NCBI GenBank assembly: GCA_005779395.1
Contig: SXJP01000014.1
Location: 124,001 to 188,000, forward strand
Direction: 5' to 3'
Origin: Actinomycetota bacterium
Lineage (GTDB): Bacteria > Actinomycetota > Acidimicrobiia > IMCC26256 > PALSA-610
DNA: 64,000 bases
Shown: piece after piece, positions 8,668-16,187 of the stretch
Layout: every line of letters starts with the position of its first letter
How positions within the stretch are numbered: the first letter of the stretch is position 1
Notes under the pieces: generated by a model
What the model saw: only the letters and a program-made list of their open reading frames with translations
Told to the model about the DNA's origin: nothing
Databases searched by the model: none
Translations under genes and position numbers: made by a program

Positions 8668-9887
8668 GCGGACCGCTTGCCGGTTTGCGGGTACTCGATC
8701 TAGGAACTCGCATCGCTGCGCCATTTTGTGCTGGCCTGCTCGGCGAACAGGGCGCCGAAGTAATCAAGATCGAACAGCCTGGCAGTGGCGACTTCATGCG
8801 AGAGATCGGCCCGTTCGCTAAAGACCCGAATGGTGACGACTACTCACTCTTCTGGGCTGTCGAAGGGCGGGGCCGCAAGAGCATGACCCTCGACCTGCGT
8901 AGCGTTTCCGGGCAGAAAATTTTCCGACGCCTGGCCAAAACCGCCGATGTTGTCGTAGAAAATTTTCGCCCAGGGACTCTAGAGAAGTGGAACATCGCAC
9001 CTAGCGACCTCGCTAGCCACCTCGTTTGTGTTCGCATTTCCATGTTCGGCCAGGACGGCCCAAATAGTTCGCGTCCCGGCCTCGACCGCGTGGGCATCGG
9101 TTACGGCGGCCTTATGCATCTCACCGGGTATCCAGATCGGCCACCTGTTCGGGTCGGCGTGACGATCTCGGACTATCTCACGGGCGTATTCGCGGCCCAA
9201 GCCGCTACCGCCGCCATTTACAAACGCGACAGGGGCGCTGGTCTAGCGAGCGACACGCCCGACCGCAGAGAAGGCGCCGTGATTGACGCAGCGTTGTACG
9301 GCGGAGTATTGCGAATCCTCGAATGGACTCTTGCTGGCTACGACAAACTCGGCGTCGTCCGTAATCGCGAGGGAAACCGGCTCGCCAATAGCGCCCCACT
9401 CGATAACTATCCAACGGCCGACGGCAAACACGTCTGTATCGTCGCCGGATCTGACGCGAATTTCTACCGGCTGTGTTCGGCTATGGGTCGCGATGATCTC
9501 ACGAACGACCCCCGCTTCGCTCGCCTCGCCGACAGAGCCACACACAACAACGAAATCAACGAAATCGTCGCGGCTTGGACGGCATCGCTCGCTTCGGCCG
9601 AAGTCGAACGCTTGTGCATCATCGCCGATGTGCCCGTAGCTACTGCCTTCACCGCTGCGGACATCTTCTCCGATGCTCATATCGCCGCAAGAGATGACCT
9701 TGTGACCGTAAACGACCCGGTAATCGGTGCGTTGCGACAACAAGCGCCATATCCGCGTTTCGTAGGATCACCTTCTGCGATACCTGCTGGTGCTCCTCGA
9801 CTCGGCGAACACACATCAGACGTCCTAGGCCAACTCGGCTTGTCGGAAACCGATATTGAGACGCTCCGAACAAACGGTGTCATCTGA
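8664..9887 (+). CDS. CaiB/BaiF (family III) CoA-transferase
   Basis: A 407-residue family III CoA-transferase, exchanging CoA between an acyl-CoA and a free acid. Family features are the start LAGLRVLDLGTRIAAPFC, GAEVIKIEQPGSGDFMR, a central GRGRKSMTLDLRS, the VVVENFRPGTLEKW loop, and the C-terminal APRLGEHTSDVLGQLGLS. The catalytic Asp expected in this family is a good match to the Asp in GLDRVGIGYGGL or the region near it, but I cannot fix which. ATG at 8664 overlaps the crotonase stop by 4 nt, and its own stop overlaps the next ATG by one base. It may activate or recycle the operon's substrate. Confidence 0.92.
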   Translation: MSGPLAGLRVLDLGTRIAAPFCAGLLGEQGAEVIKIEQPGSGDFMREIGPFAKDPNGDDYSLFWAVEGRGRKSMTLDLRSVSGQKIFRRLAKTADVVVENFRPGTLEKWNIAPSDLASHLVCVRISMFGQDGPNSSRPGLDRVGIGYGGLMHLTGYPDRPPVRVGVTISDYLTGVFAAQAATAAIYKRDRGAGLASDTPDRREGAVIDAALYGGVLRILEWTLAGYDKLGVVRNREGNRLANSAPLDNYPTADGKHVCIVAGSDANFYRLCSAMGRDDLTNDPRFARLADRATHNNEINEIVAAWTASLASAEVERLCIIADVPVATAFTAADIFSDAHIAARDDLVTVNDPVIGALRQQAPYPRFVGSPSAIPAGAPRLGEHTSDVLGQLGLSETDIETLRTNGVI

Positions 9888-10279
9888 TGCAATCGATCAA
9901 TCCAGAAGCTTTCGAGATCCGCGCGGACGGGTCATGCGTACTTGTCGGTGGTTACTCAGCATCTAGTGACAAATACCACTTTCCGGTCCAGGACTGTTGT
10001 CCTTATACCGGCGCGACTGACATCGAGCGAGTCGAACTTTCGACCTGCGGGACTCTGTGGGCACACACGGCAGTAACAGCCGCGCCACCTGGGTATGCGG
10101 GCCCGGTGCCGTACGGATTCGGAGTGGTCGAACTAACTCAAGAACGCCTCAGAGTGATCACTTTGTTACGCGAATCGGACCCGCTCGCACTGCGTTTCGG
10201 ACAACATATGCGCCTCGCGACATTTGACGCCGGAGCACGGGTGCTGACTTGGTGCTTCGAATCGGATCGCAGCGAATGA
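9887..10279 (+). CDS. DUF35 / OB-fold protein with degenerate zinc ribbon
   Basis: A 130-residue protein of the DUF35 type (rubredoxin-like zinc ribbon plus OB fold), small partners of thiolase-like enzymes such as ChsH2-DUF35 with Ltp2. The ribbon is eroded. Where the family has GSRCxxCGxxxFPPxxxCPxCG, this protein reads GGYSASSDKYHFPVQDCCPY, so three of the four zinc cysteines are Ser, Ser and Thr. The OB part (AHTAVTAAPPGYAGPVPYGFGVVEL) is well kept. It sits between a CoA-transferase (1 nt overlap) and a thiolase-like gene (4 nt overlap) whose histidines are also lost. A scaffold role without metal is inferred. Confidence 0.75.
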   Translation: MQSINPEAFEIRADGSCVLVGGYSASSDKYHFPVQDCCPYTGATDIERVELSTCGTLWAHTAVTAAPPGYAGPVPYGFGVVELTQERLRVITLLRESDPLALRFGQHMRLATFDAGARVLTWCFESDRSE

Positions 10280-11409
10280 CCAACGTCGCCATCACTGGAG
10301 TCGGGATGCACGCCTTCGGCCGTTTCGAGACCAAGTCGGTGACCCAGATGGGAGTCGAGGCCGTTCGGGCAGCACTCGCTGAGGCAGCAGATCCTCGAAT
10401 CGACGCGGTGTTTTGTGGTACTGCCTACGCAGGAGTTGCGGCCGGGCACAAGGTCATGAGCGCCGTCGCTCGCACTGGTATGCCAATCGTCGACGTAGAG
10501 GCCGGCTGCGCGAGTGGTGCTGCCGCACTCAGCCTTGCCGCCGGATCTATTCGCGCAGGTCAATACAAAACCGTCTTGGTGTTCGGTATCGAAAAAATGC
10601 CTAAGGGAATTATCCGGTCAACATTTTTCGAACCATGGCGCGAGCAGGCTGGCCTCGCAGCAACACCGGCGTATTTCGCACTGCGCGCCCAACGGCTTAT
10701 GCGCGAGCGCGGTATCACGAAACAAGACCTCGCAGAAGTTGTCGTGAAAAACCGCGCGAACGGGGTCTTGAACCCAAACGCAATGTTCCAAAAACGAGTT
10801 ACTGCAGATGAAGTCTTAGCTAGCCATGTCGTGTGTGAACCACTCCACTTGTGGATGCTCTGCTCACCAAATGAAGGCGCCGCAGCGGTAGTGCTGCAAG
10901 CTGCCAGACGAGCGCGCAGTGGCATCATCGAATTGAGCGCCGCCGTGTTGCGAAGCCACCTTCCAGGAAGTGTTCTCGGCGAAGCCACTCCGATGTCTGG
11001 AATCGACGACTCCGACATCACGCCGCCGACCACTCTCGCGGTCCACGATGCGTACGAGCGGGCTGGCATTGGACCAAATGACATAAGTGTCGTCGAATGT
11101 CAGGACACTGATGCCGCGCGCGAGTTGCTCGCATGGGAAGAACTCGGCCTGTGTGTTCCTGGCGAACAGGGCGCTTTCTTAGCATCTCGCGCACACCATC
11201 TAGGTGGGAGCCAGCCAGTAAATGCCAGTGGCGGACTACTCGCTAAGGGCGAGCCTCTTGGAGCGAGCGCTCTCGGCCAGGTAATCGAACTCGTGCACCA
11301 ACTGCGCGGGACAGCAGGAGCGCGCCAGGTAGAACACGCGCGGGTCGGCCTTGCCCACACCGTCGGCAGAGGAGCCAACGCCAGCGTCTGCTTGGTCCAT
11401 AGCCACTGA
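10276..11409 (+). CDS. Thiolase-like protein lacking the catalytic histidines
   Basis: A 377-residue thiolase-fold protein of the SCP-x/lipid-transfer type. ATG 10276 overlaps the DUF35 stop as ATGA; the 27 nt upstream in frame lie within that gene. The nucleophile Cys78 is present in VEAGCASGAAAL. The two other catalytic positions are changed: the His of the EVHDxF motif is Gln276 (VVECQDTDA), and the His of KGHPxGATG is Glu326 (LAKGEPLGASA). Normal thiolysis is therefore unlikely. Known relatives with altered active sites include Ltp2-type retro-aldolases, which also pair with DUF35 proteins. A C-C lyase or condensing role in this operon is a hypothesis. Confidence 0.85.
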   Translation: MTNVAITGVGMHAFGRFETKSVTQMGVEAVRAALAEAADPRIDAVFCGTAYAGVAAGHKVMSAVARTGMPIVDVEAGCASGAAALSLAAGSIRAGQYKTVLVFGIEKMPKGIIRSTFFEPWREQAGLAATPAYFALRAQRLMRERGITKQDLAEVVVKNRANGVLNPNAMFQKRVTADEVLASHVVCEPLHLWMLCSPNEGAAAVVLQAARRARSGIIELSAAVLRSHLPGSVLGEATPMSGIDDSDITPPTTLAVHDAYERAGIGPNDISVVECQDTDAARELLAWEELGLCVPGEQGAFLASRAHHLGGSQPVNASGGLLAKGEPLGASALGQVIELVHQLRGTAGARQVEHARVGLAHTVGRGANASVCLVHSH

Positions 11410-11438
11410 CCCGACCCGGACTTGTACGCTCGCCGCCC

Positions 11439-11906
11439 ATGATCACACAACCAATTGAATTTTCCGCATCGATCGAAATCAGCGCCGCGCCTGCAGATGT
11501 GTGGGCGCTCATTTCTGACATCACTCGAATGGGCGAATGGAGCCCAGAGTGCGTGAAGGCCGAATGGGGCGAAGGCTCGACCGGACCAGCAGTCGGCGCT
11601 AGGTACACCGGGCACAACAATGCTGGTGGCTTCGAGTGGTCTGTGCCTGTCGTGGTTTCGGCCAGCGTACCCGGCGAGGTCTTCGCATTCATTGCTCCAG
11701 AAGACATGGACCCGGCTGAGAACCGAACTGTGTGGACCTACTCATTTGCAGCGAGTCCAGAAGGTTGCACGTTGACAGAATCGTTCCATGCACCGCTACT
11801 CAACGTCGAGGGCTCACCGAGCAACTTCGAAGGCCGTTACGAGATGCTCTGCGCTGCCGTGCAGCAGACATTGCAGAGCATCAAGACAGCAGCTGAGAAG
11901 AACTAA
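11439..11906 (+). CDS. SRPBCC (START-like) family protein
   Basis: A 155-residue protein of the polyketide cyclase/dehydrase-like START fold, which forms a deep hydrophobic pocket for lipids or aromatic ligands. Typical features are the opening FSASIEISAAPADVWALISDI, the EWSPE segment, the central FEWSVPVVVSAS strand region and a long C-terminal helix ending in LQSIKTAAEKN. It is 29 bp downstream of the thiolase-like gene and may be part of that operon, and converges with the ABC substrate-binding gene 10 bp away. The ligand and activity cannot be predicted. Confidence 0.8.
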   Translation: MITQPIEFSASIEISAAPADVWALISDITRMGEWSPECVKAEWGEGSTGPAVGARYTGHNNAGGFEWSVPVVVSASVPGEVFAFIAPEDMDPAENRTVWTYSFAASPEGCTLTESFHAPLLNVEGSPSNFEGRYEMLCAAVQQTLQSIKTAAEKN

Positions 11907-11916
11907 CGCGCGGTTT

Positions 11917-13368
11917 TCACACGGACTTGTTGTAGATCGCTATCTTCTCATTCGCTTCTTTGATCGCATCTGCGATCACCGATGCTGCGTCTTTGTTTTC
12001 GATTAGTAATGCCTCGAGTGCACCAGTCATGGCTTCTCGGACGCCCTTGTAGTCGCCAATCAGGGGCCCAGCCGTGGCTGCGTTACTAGCGCCACTTGTT
12101 AGCTGATCGAATGCGACCTTGTAACCAGGCGAGGTCGCCCATAGGTCCTTTATCGTCTGGCTTTCCGCTGAACTTTTCCTTACTGGTATGTAGCCGGTGC
12201 CAGCAGCCCAAGTCGCCTGGCTCTCAGCACTCGCAAGGAACGCAGCAAACCGATACGCGCCAGCAAGCCGTGCCGGATCACCATTCGCTGGCAAAAAGTT
12301 CGCGGCGCCTCCGACCAACACGCCGCCCTTGCCAGCTAGGTCCGCGCTTGGCAGTGGCAGTGCGCCGACGCCGACTTCGACATTGACCTTGCAGCCTTCT
12401 TGCTCGAGAATCGCAGTGGCCGTGCCGAGAGCAGCGCTCGTATCAAATGTCATTGCCGTCTCGCCGTTGCAAATCGAAATCAGATTGTCGAACCCACTTG
12501 GGCCGCTAGCCGGGTTCGTGAAAAAGACTCCGTCTTGCACCCCGGCTTGCAAGAACTCGAAAACGGACTGGCCTGTTGGCGTATCGAATGCAACTTCGGT
12601 CGCGCGTTTTGTGCGACCGTTCTCATTGTTCACGAATACTTCCCCGGCCAGAGAGGAAAACTGTTCTAGGACCCATGCATCGCGCTTGAACGCGAAGCCA
12701 TATTCGTAGCCAGAGCTCTGCAACGCGTCAGCTGCATCGCGCAGTTCCATAAACGTCGTCGGCGGCAATTCCGGGTCGAGGCCTGCTGCCTCGAATGCAA
12801 GTTTGTTGTAGTACAGGACCGGGTTCGACACGTTGAACGGCATCGGATAGAGCACTCCGCCGACGCTGTAATAATCGGTTACCCGCTCGATAAAGTCGTC
12901 GAGGTTCTGCTTGTCGGCGTCTAGACATGCCTGTGCTGGCACAACGGCCTGCGCGTCGACGAGTCTTTGCAACGCTGTGTCCTCTAGCTGAATCAGGTCG
13001 GGTGAAGACTCTGTTCCATATGCCGTTTCGAACTTTGTGAAGTTGTCGCCGTAGCTGTTCTGATTGACGAGCGATACTTCGACGTCATCTTGCGACGCGT
13101 TGAAATCATCTGTAAGTGCTGCGAGTGTCTCTTCATTGGCGCGAGTCATGGCATGCCAGTAAGTGATCTCTGTAGGCCCGGTGCCGTCGGTCGTGGTGCC
13201 GTCGAGCGGACACTGCGCTGACATGTCCGGCACTGAGCCATCCGGCGACGACGTTGAGTTCGTCGAGTCACCCTTGGGAGACCCTCCACCGCAAGCTGCG
13301 ATGAGCAGCAACGCGAGAGTTGCCACGCAGCCGATCTTGGCCCGATGCTGCTGTGGAGTCCTAGTCAT
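11917..13368 (-). CDS. ABC transporter substrate-binding lipoprotein (UgpB-like)
   Basis: A 483-residue family 1 extracellular solute-binding protein. The N-terminus is a lipoprotein signal (LLLIAACGGG), with the lipid-anchored Cys at about residue 26 and a Ser/Thr/Gly-rich linker. The mature part opens with ITYWHAMTRANEETLAALTDDF, closest to glycerol-3-phosphate/maltose-type binding proteins, and contains PMPFNVSNPVLYYNKLAFEAAGLD. It would hand a sugar or glycerophosphodiester to the two permeases upstream. It is the last gene of a four-gene leftward operon, with only 2 bp to the preceding permease. Substrate assignment as glycerol-3-phosphate is by resemblance only. Confidence 0.88.
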   Translation of the reverse strand: MTRTPQQHRAKIGCVATLALLLIAACGGGSPKGDSTNSTSSPDGSVPDMSAQCPLDGTTTDGTGPTEITYWHAMTRANEETLAALTDDFNASQDDVEVSLVNQNSYGDNFTKFETAYGTESSPDLIQLEDTALQRLVDAQAVVPAQACLDADKQNLDDFIERVTDYYSVGGVLYPMPFNVSNPVLYYNKLAFEAAGLDPELPPTTFMELRDAADALQSSGYEYGFAFKRDAWVLEQFSSLAGEVFVNNENGRTKRATEVAFDTPTGQSVFEFLQAGVQDGVFFTNPASGPSGFDNLISICNGETAMTFDTSAALGTATAILEQEGCKVNVEVGVGALPLPSADLAGKGGVLVGGAANFLPANGDPARLAGAYRFAAFLASAESQATWAAGTGYIPVRKSSAESQTIKDLWATSPGYKVAFDQLTSGASNAATAGPLIGDYKGVREAMTGALEALLIENKDAASVIADAIKEANEKIAIYNKSV

Positions 13369-13370
13369 AA

Positions 13371-14195
13371 TTATCCCTTCACTGCACCGGCGGCAAGGCC
13401 ACGTACGAGTTGTTTAGAAAATACGATTAAAAGTATCGCGATCGGCAAGAACGCTAGGACGGTTCCTGCGTAGGTAATCGTGATCTGGTCGACGGAACCA
13501 GCGGCGAGTTGCTTGAGCCCAACTTGGACTGTTCGGCGCTGGTCGATGTCGGTCACTAAGAGCGGCCATAGGTATTGATTCCATGCACCCAGAAACGCGA
13601 AGAGCCCCATAGCTGCGATCGCGGGCCGCGTTAATGGCACAACAATTCTCCAGAGAAATCTCATGTGTCCGTAGCCGTCGAGGAACGCTGCCTCTCGTAA
13701 TTCGGTCGGCAGTTGTAAGAACGCCTGCCGCAGCAGAAATGCCCCGAAGCCGCTCGCTAGGAAGGGAACGATCAGCGCGGAGAACTCGTTTTTCCAGCCT
13801 AAATTTGTGATCGTCGCGACGTTTTGCAGGATGGTTACCTCGCCCGGAATCATCAGCGTCAACAAGAAACCGACAAACAACGTGCGCCTGAGCGGAAATC
13901 TCAAGAACGCGAAGGCGTACGCGGCAAGGATCGCTGTAATGACCTGTCCGATGGTGATCGCAACCGTGACGACCGCAGAATTGAATAGGTAGCGCGAAAA
14001 ATGTCCCTGGTTCCACGCCTTGGAATAGTTATCCCACTGCAGTGCGCGCGGGTAGCCAATAAAGCCTCGGCTCACATCGACTGGCGATGACAGCGAGTTC
14101 ACGATCGTCGCGTAGATCGGAAACACGATTAGAGCGGCGAGCAGTGTTAGGGCCGCGTAACGCAATATCAGTTTCGAGGTGTGGTTAGCGTGCAT
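13371..14195 (-). CDS. ABC transporter permease, MalG/UgpE type
   Basis: A 274-residue inner-membrane permease of the carbohydrate uptake CUT1 family with about six membrane segments. The cytoplasmic EAA-like loop that contacts the ATPase is visible as ELREAAFLDGYGHMRFLWRIVVPLTRPA. The N-terminus (LILRYAALTLLAALIVFPIYATIVNSL) matches MalG/UgpE proteins, and the protein ends at the usual LVRGLAAGAVKG. Its start overlaps the end of the first permease by 11 nt, consistent with translational coupling. It forms the channel together with the gene at 14185. Confidence 0.93.
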   Translation of the reverse strand: MHANHTSKLILRYAALTLLAALIVFPIYATIVNSLSSPVDVSRGFIGYPRALQWDNYSKAWNQGHFSRYLFNSAVVTVAITIGQVITAILAAYAFAFLRFPLRRTLFVGFLLTLMIPGEVTILQNVATITNLGWKNEFSALIVPFLASGFGAFLLRQAFLQLPTELREAAFLDGYGHMRFLWRIVVPLTRPAIAAMGLFAFLGAWNQYLWPLLVTDIDQRRTVQVGLKQLAAGSVDQITITYAGTVLAFLPIAILLIVFSKQLVRGLAAGAVKG

Positions 14196-15084
14196 ATTTC
14201 ACTCTGCGCTCGAGGCGCAGTTGAGCGAGCGTCAAGAGCAAGACACAGATAAACAATCCAGTTGCAAAAACAGCGGCACGTACCTGATCACCCGAGGCGA
14301 AGCCAGCCTCGTAAACGCCGTACGCAAGGACCTTCGTGCTATCGCTCGTCCCTCCGCCCGGGGTCAGCAGGTCGATCTCGGCAAAAGTCTTGAATGCAGA
14401 GATCGAACCAACGACGAAAGCGAAGAACAAGATCGGCCCCATTAGAGGCAACGTCACGCGAGCAAATCGCCGGAATGGCCCAGCACCGTCGATCGCGGCG
14501 GCTTCTAGCACCTCGTCTGGAAGTGCTTGCAAGCCCGAACTCATCACGATGAACGCAAGCCCGAGACTCTGCCACGTCGCGACTACTGCAACGGCCGGCA
14601 ACGCCCATGTGGGGTGTTCAAGAATTGGGATTCCATCTATATGGAGTCGCCAGATTCCGGCGCGCGGGTTCATGAGACTAAAAAAGATGACCGAAGCCAC
14701 AGCAGCGGATGTCGCCACCGTCGAAGAAAAAATCGTCCGATAAATCGTTATGCCGCGCAATCGTGCGTGCGCGATAACGGCCAACACCAGACCGAGGCCG
14801 ATTCCTGCAGGCACAGTCAAGAACGTGAACTTGAGCGTGACCCAGAGAGAATGCGCAAACTCGTTGCTCGCCAAAATTTCTCGCCACACAGAGAATCCGA
14901 CAAATTCTTCGGCGCACACTCGGTTGACACCGAATCCACGGCAGCCCGTGTGCGAATAGAACGGGATCTCGATGTTCTTCAGGAATGGATAGAACACAAA
15001 TATTGCGAAAACGACGAATGACGGCGCGAGCAGCACGTAGGCGAGGAATGCTTCGCGTATTCGCTTCTTAAGAATCCGTGCCAC
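14185..15084 (-). CDS. ABC transporter permease, MalF/UgpA type
   Basis: A permease of 299 residues when started at GTG 15084 (VARILKKRIREAFLAYVLL). The open frame extends to 15300, but that extension lies inside the ATPase gene and is Cys/Arg-rich, unlike the family. There are about six membrane segments; the coupling loop reads LPDEVLEAAAIDGAGPFRRFARVTLPLMGP. A periplasmic loop contains CRGFGVNRVCAEEF with two Cys that might form a disulfide. Its start overlaps the ATPase stop by 17 nt. It pairs with the MalG/UgpE-type permease downstream to form the pore of the importer. Confidence 0.9.
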   Translation of the reverse strand: MARILKKRIREAFLAYVLLAPSFVVFAIFVFYPFLKNIEIPFYSHTGCRGFGVNRVCAEEFVGFSVWREILASNEFAHSLWVTLKFTFLTVPAGIGLGLVLAVIAHARLRGITIYRTIFSSTVATSAAVASVIFFSLMNPRAGIWRLHIDGIPILEHPTWALPAVAVVATWQSLGLAFIVMSSGLQALPDEVLEAAAIDGAGPFRRFARVTLPLMGPILFFAFVVGSISAFKTFAEIDLLTPGGGTSDSTKVLAYGVYEAGFASGDQVRAAVFATGLFICVLLLTLAQLRLERRVKYAR

Positions 15085-16150
15085 CGAACCGATCCCCTGT
15101 CGCCTTATCGAAAATGTGTATGCAGTTCGTCGCGACGTGCAAACCGACAAGTTCACTCGGCACCGGAATTGCAAGATGACTGCTATGGCGCACGACAAGA
15201 ATTGCCCCGCAATCTGAACGAACATGCACATGACGTTCGTGGCCAAGCGACTCGACGAATTCGACGGTGCCGCGCAGCGCGCCGTCGCCGGGATCGGCAC
15301 CGATAATCGTCAGATGTTCTGGTCTGATGCCAGCTGTGTACTCACCCGCTGGCGTGTTCCACAACTCTCCTAGCGGCAACCGAGAATTACCGACATTCAC
15401 GGTGCCGCCATCGACGACTGCATCGAACAAGTTCATTGGAGGCGTACCAATGAATCCTGCGACGAACGCGTTTGCTGGCCTGTCATAGACCTCTGCCGGC
15501 GGAGCGACCTGCTGTAGAACTCCGTCGCGGAGAATCGCTACACGCTGACCCATTGTCATTGCTTCAACCTGATCATGGGTCACGTAGATCATGGTCGTTT
15601 TGAGTCTCCGCTGTAGTGCGACTAACTCAGCTCGAGTCTGGACGCGCAACTTCGCATCGAGGTTCGATAAAGGCTCGTCCAACAGAAAAGCTTTTGGCTG
15701 GCGCACTATTGCTCGCCCTAGAGCGACACGCTGGCGTTGACCCCCAGAAAGTTGTGCGGGCTTGCGGTCGAGTAGTTCGGATAGCCCGAGCGCTTCGGCG
15801 GCGTCTGCTACGAGTCGTTTGCGTTCTGAGCGACCAACCTTGCGCGTACGCAACGGGAACTCGATATTCCTTCGTACGGTCAGATGTGGATACAACGCGT
15901 AGCTCTGAAACACCATCGCGAGATCACGGTCTTTCGGTTCGACCTCGTTGACCATCTTCTGGTCGATCTCGATCACGCCTTCAGTCACATCTTCGAGTCC
16001 AGCGATCATCCGGAGCAATGTGCTCTTCCCGCATCCCGATGGCCCCAATAGGACCAGGAACTCGGCATCTTCAACGACGAGACTGACGTCGGCGACGGCC
16101 GGAAGATTCCCGAATTTCTTGGTGACATGAGTGAGCGCAACCTGTCCCAT
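15068..16150 (-). CDS. ABC importer ATPase, UgpC/MalK type
   Basis: A 360-residue CUT1-type ATPase, started at ATG 16150 (MGQVALTHVTKKFGN); the upstream in-frame ATG at 16249 lies in the neighbouring gene. All nucleotide-binding motifs are present: Walker A GPSGCGKST, Q-loop FQSYALYPH, signature LSGGQRQRVALGRA, Walker B AFLLDEPLSNLDA and switch His in YVTHDQVEAM. The C-terminal third holds the MOP/regulatory OB domain (GIRPEHLTI). It is the first gene of the four-gene leftward operon, so the order is ATPase, permease, permease, binding protein. It powers import of a sugar or glycerophosphodiester. Confidence 0.95.
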   Translation of the reverse strand: MGQVALTHVTKKFGNLPAVADVSLVVEDAEFLVLLGPSGCGKSTLLRMIAGLEDVTEGVIEIDQKMVNEVEPKDRDLAMVFQSYALYPHLTVRRNIEFPLRTRKVGRSERKRLVADAAEALGLSELLDRKPAQLSGGQRQRVALGRAIVRQPKAFLLDEPLSNLDAKLRVQTRAELVALQRRLKTTMIYVTHDQVEAMTMGQRVAILRDGVLQQVAPPAEVYDRPANAFVAGFIGTPPMNLFDAVVDGGTVNVGNSRLPLGELWNTPAGEYTAGIRPEHLTIIGADPGDGALRGTVEFVESLGHERHVHVRSDCGAILVVRHSSHLAIPVPSELVGLHVATNCIHIFDKATGDRFGGTDS

Positions 16151-16187
16151 TGCGTGCCACCCTAGGTCCGTAGACGACGCCGCGTTG

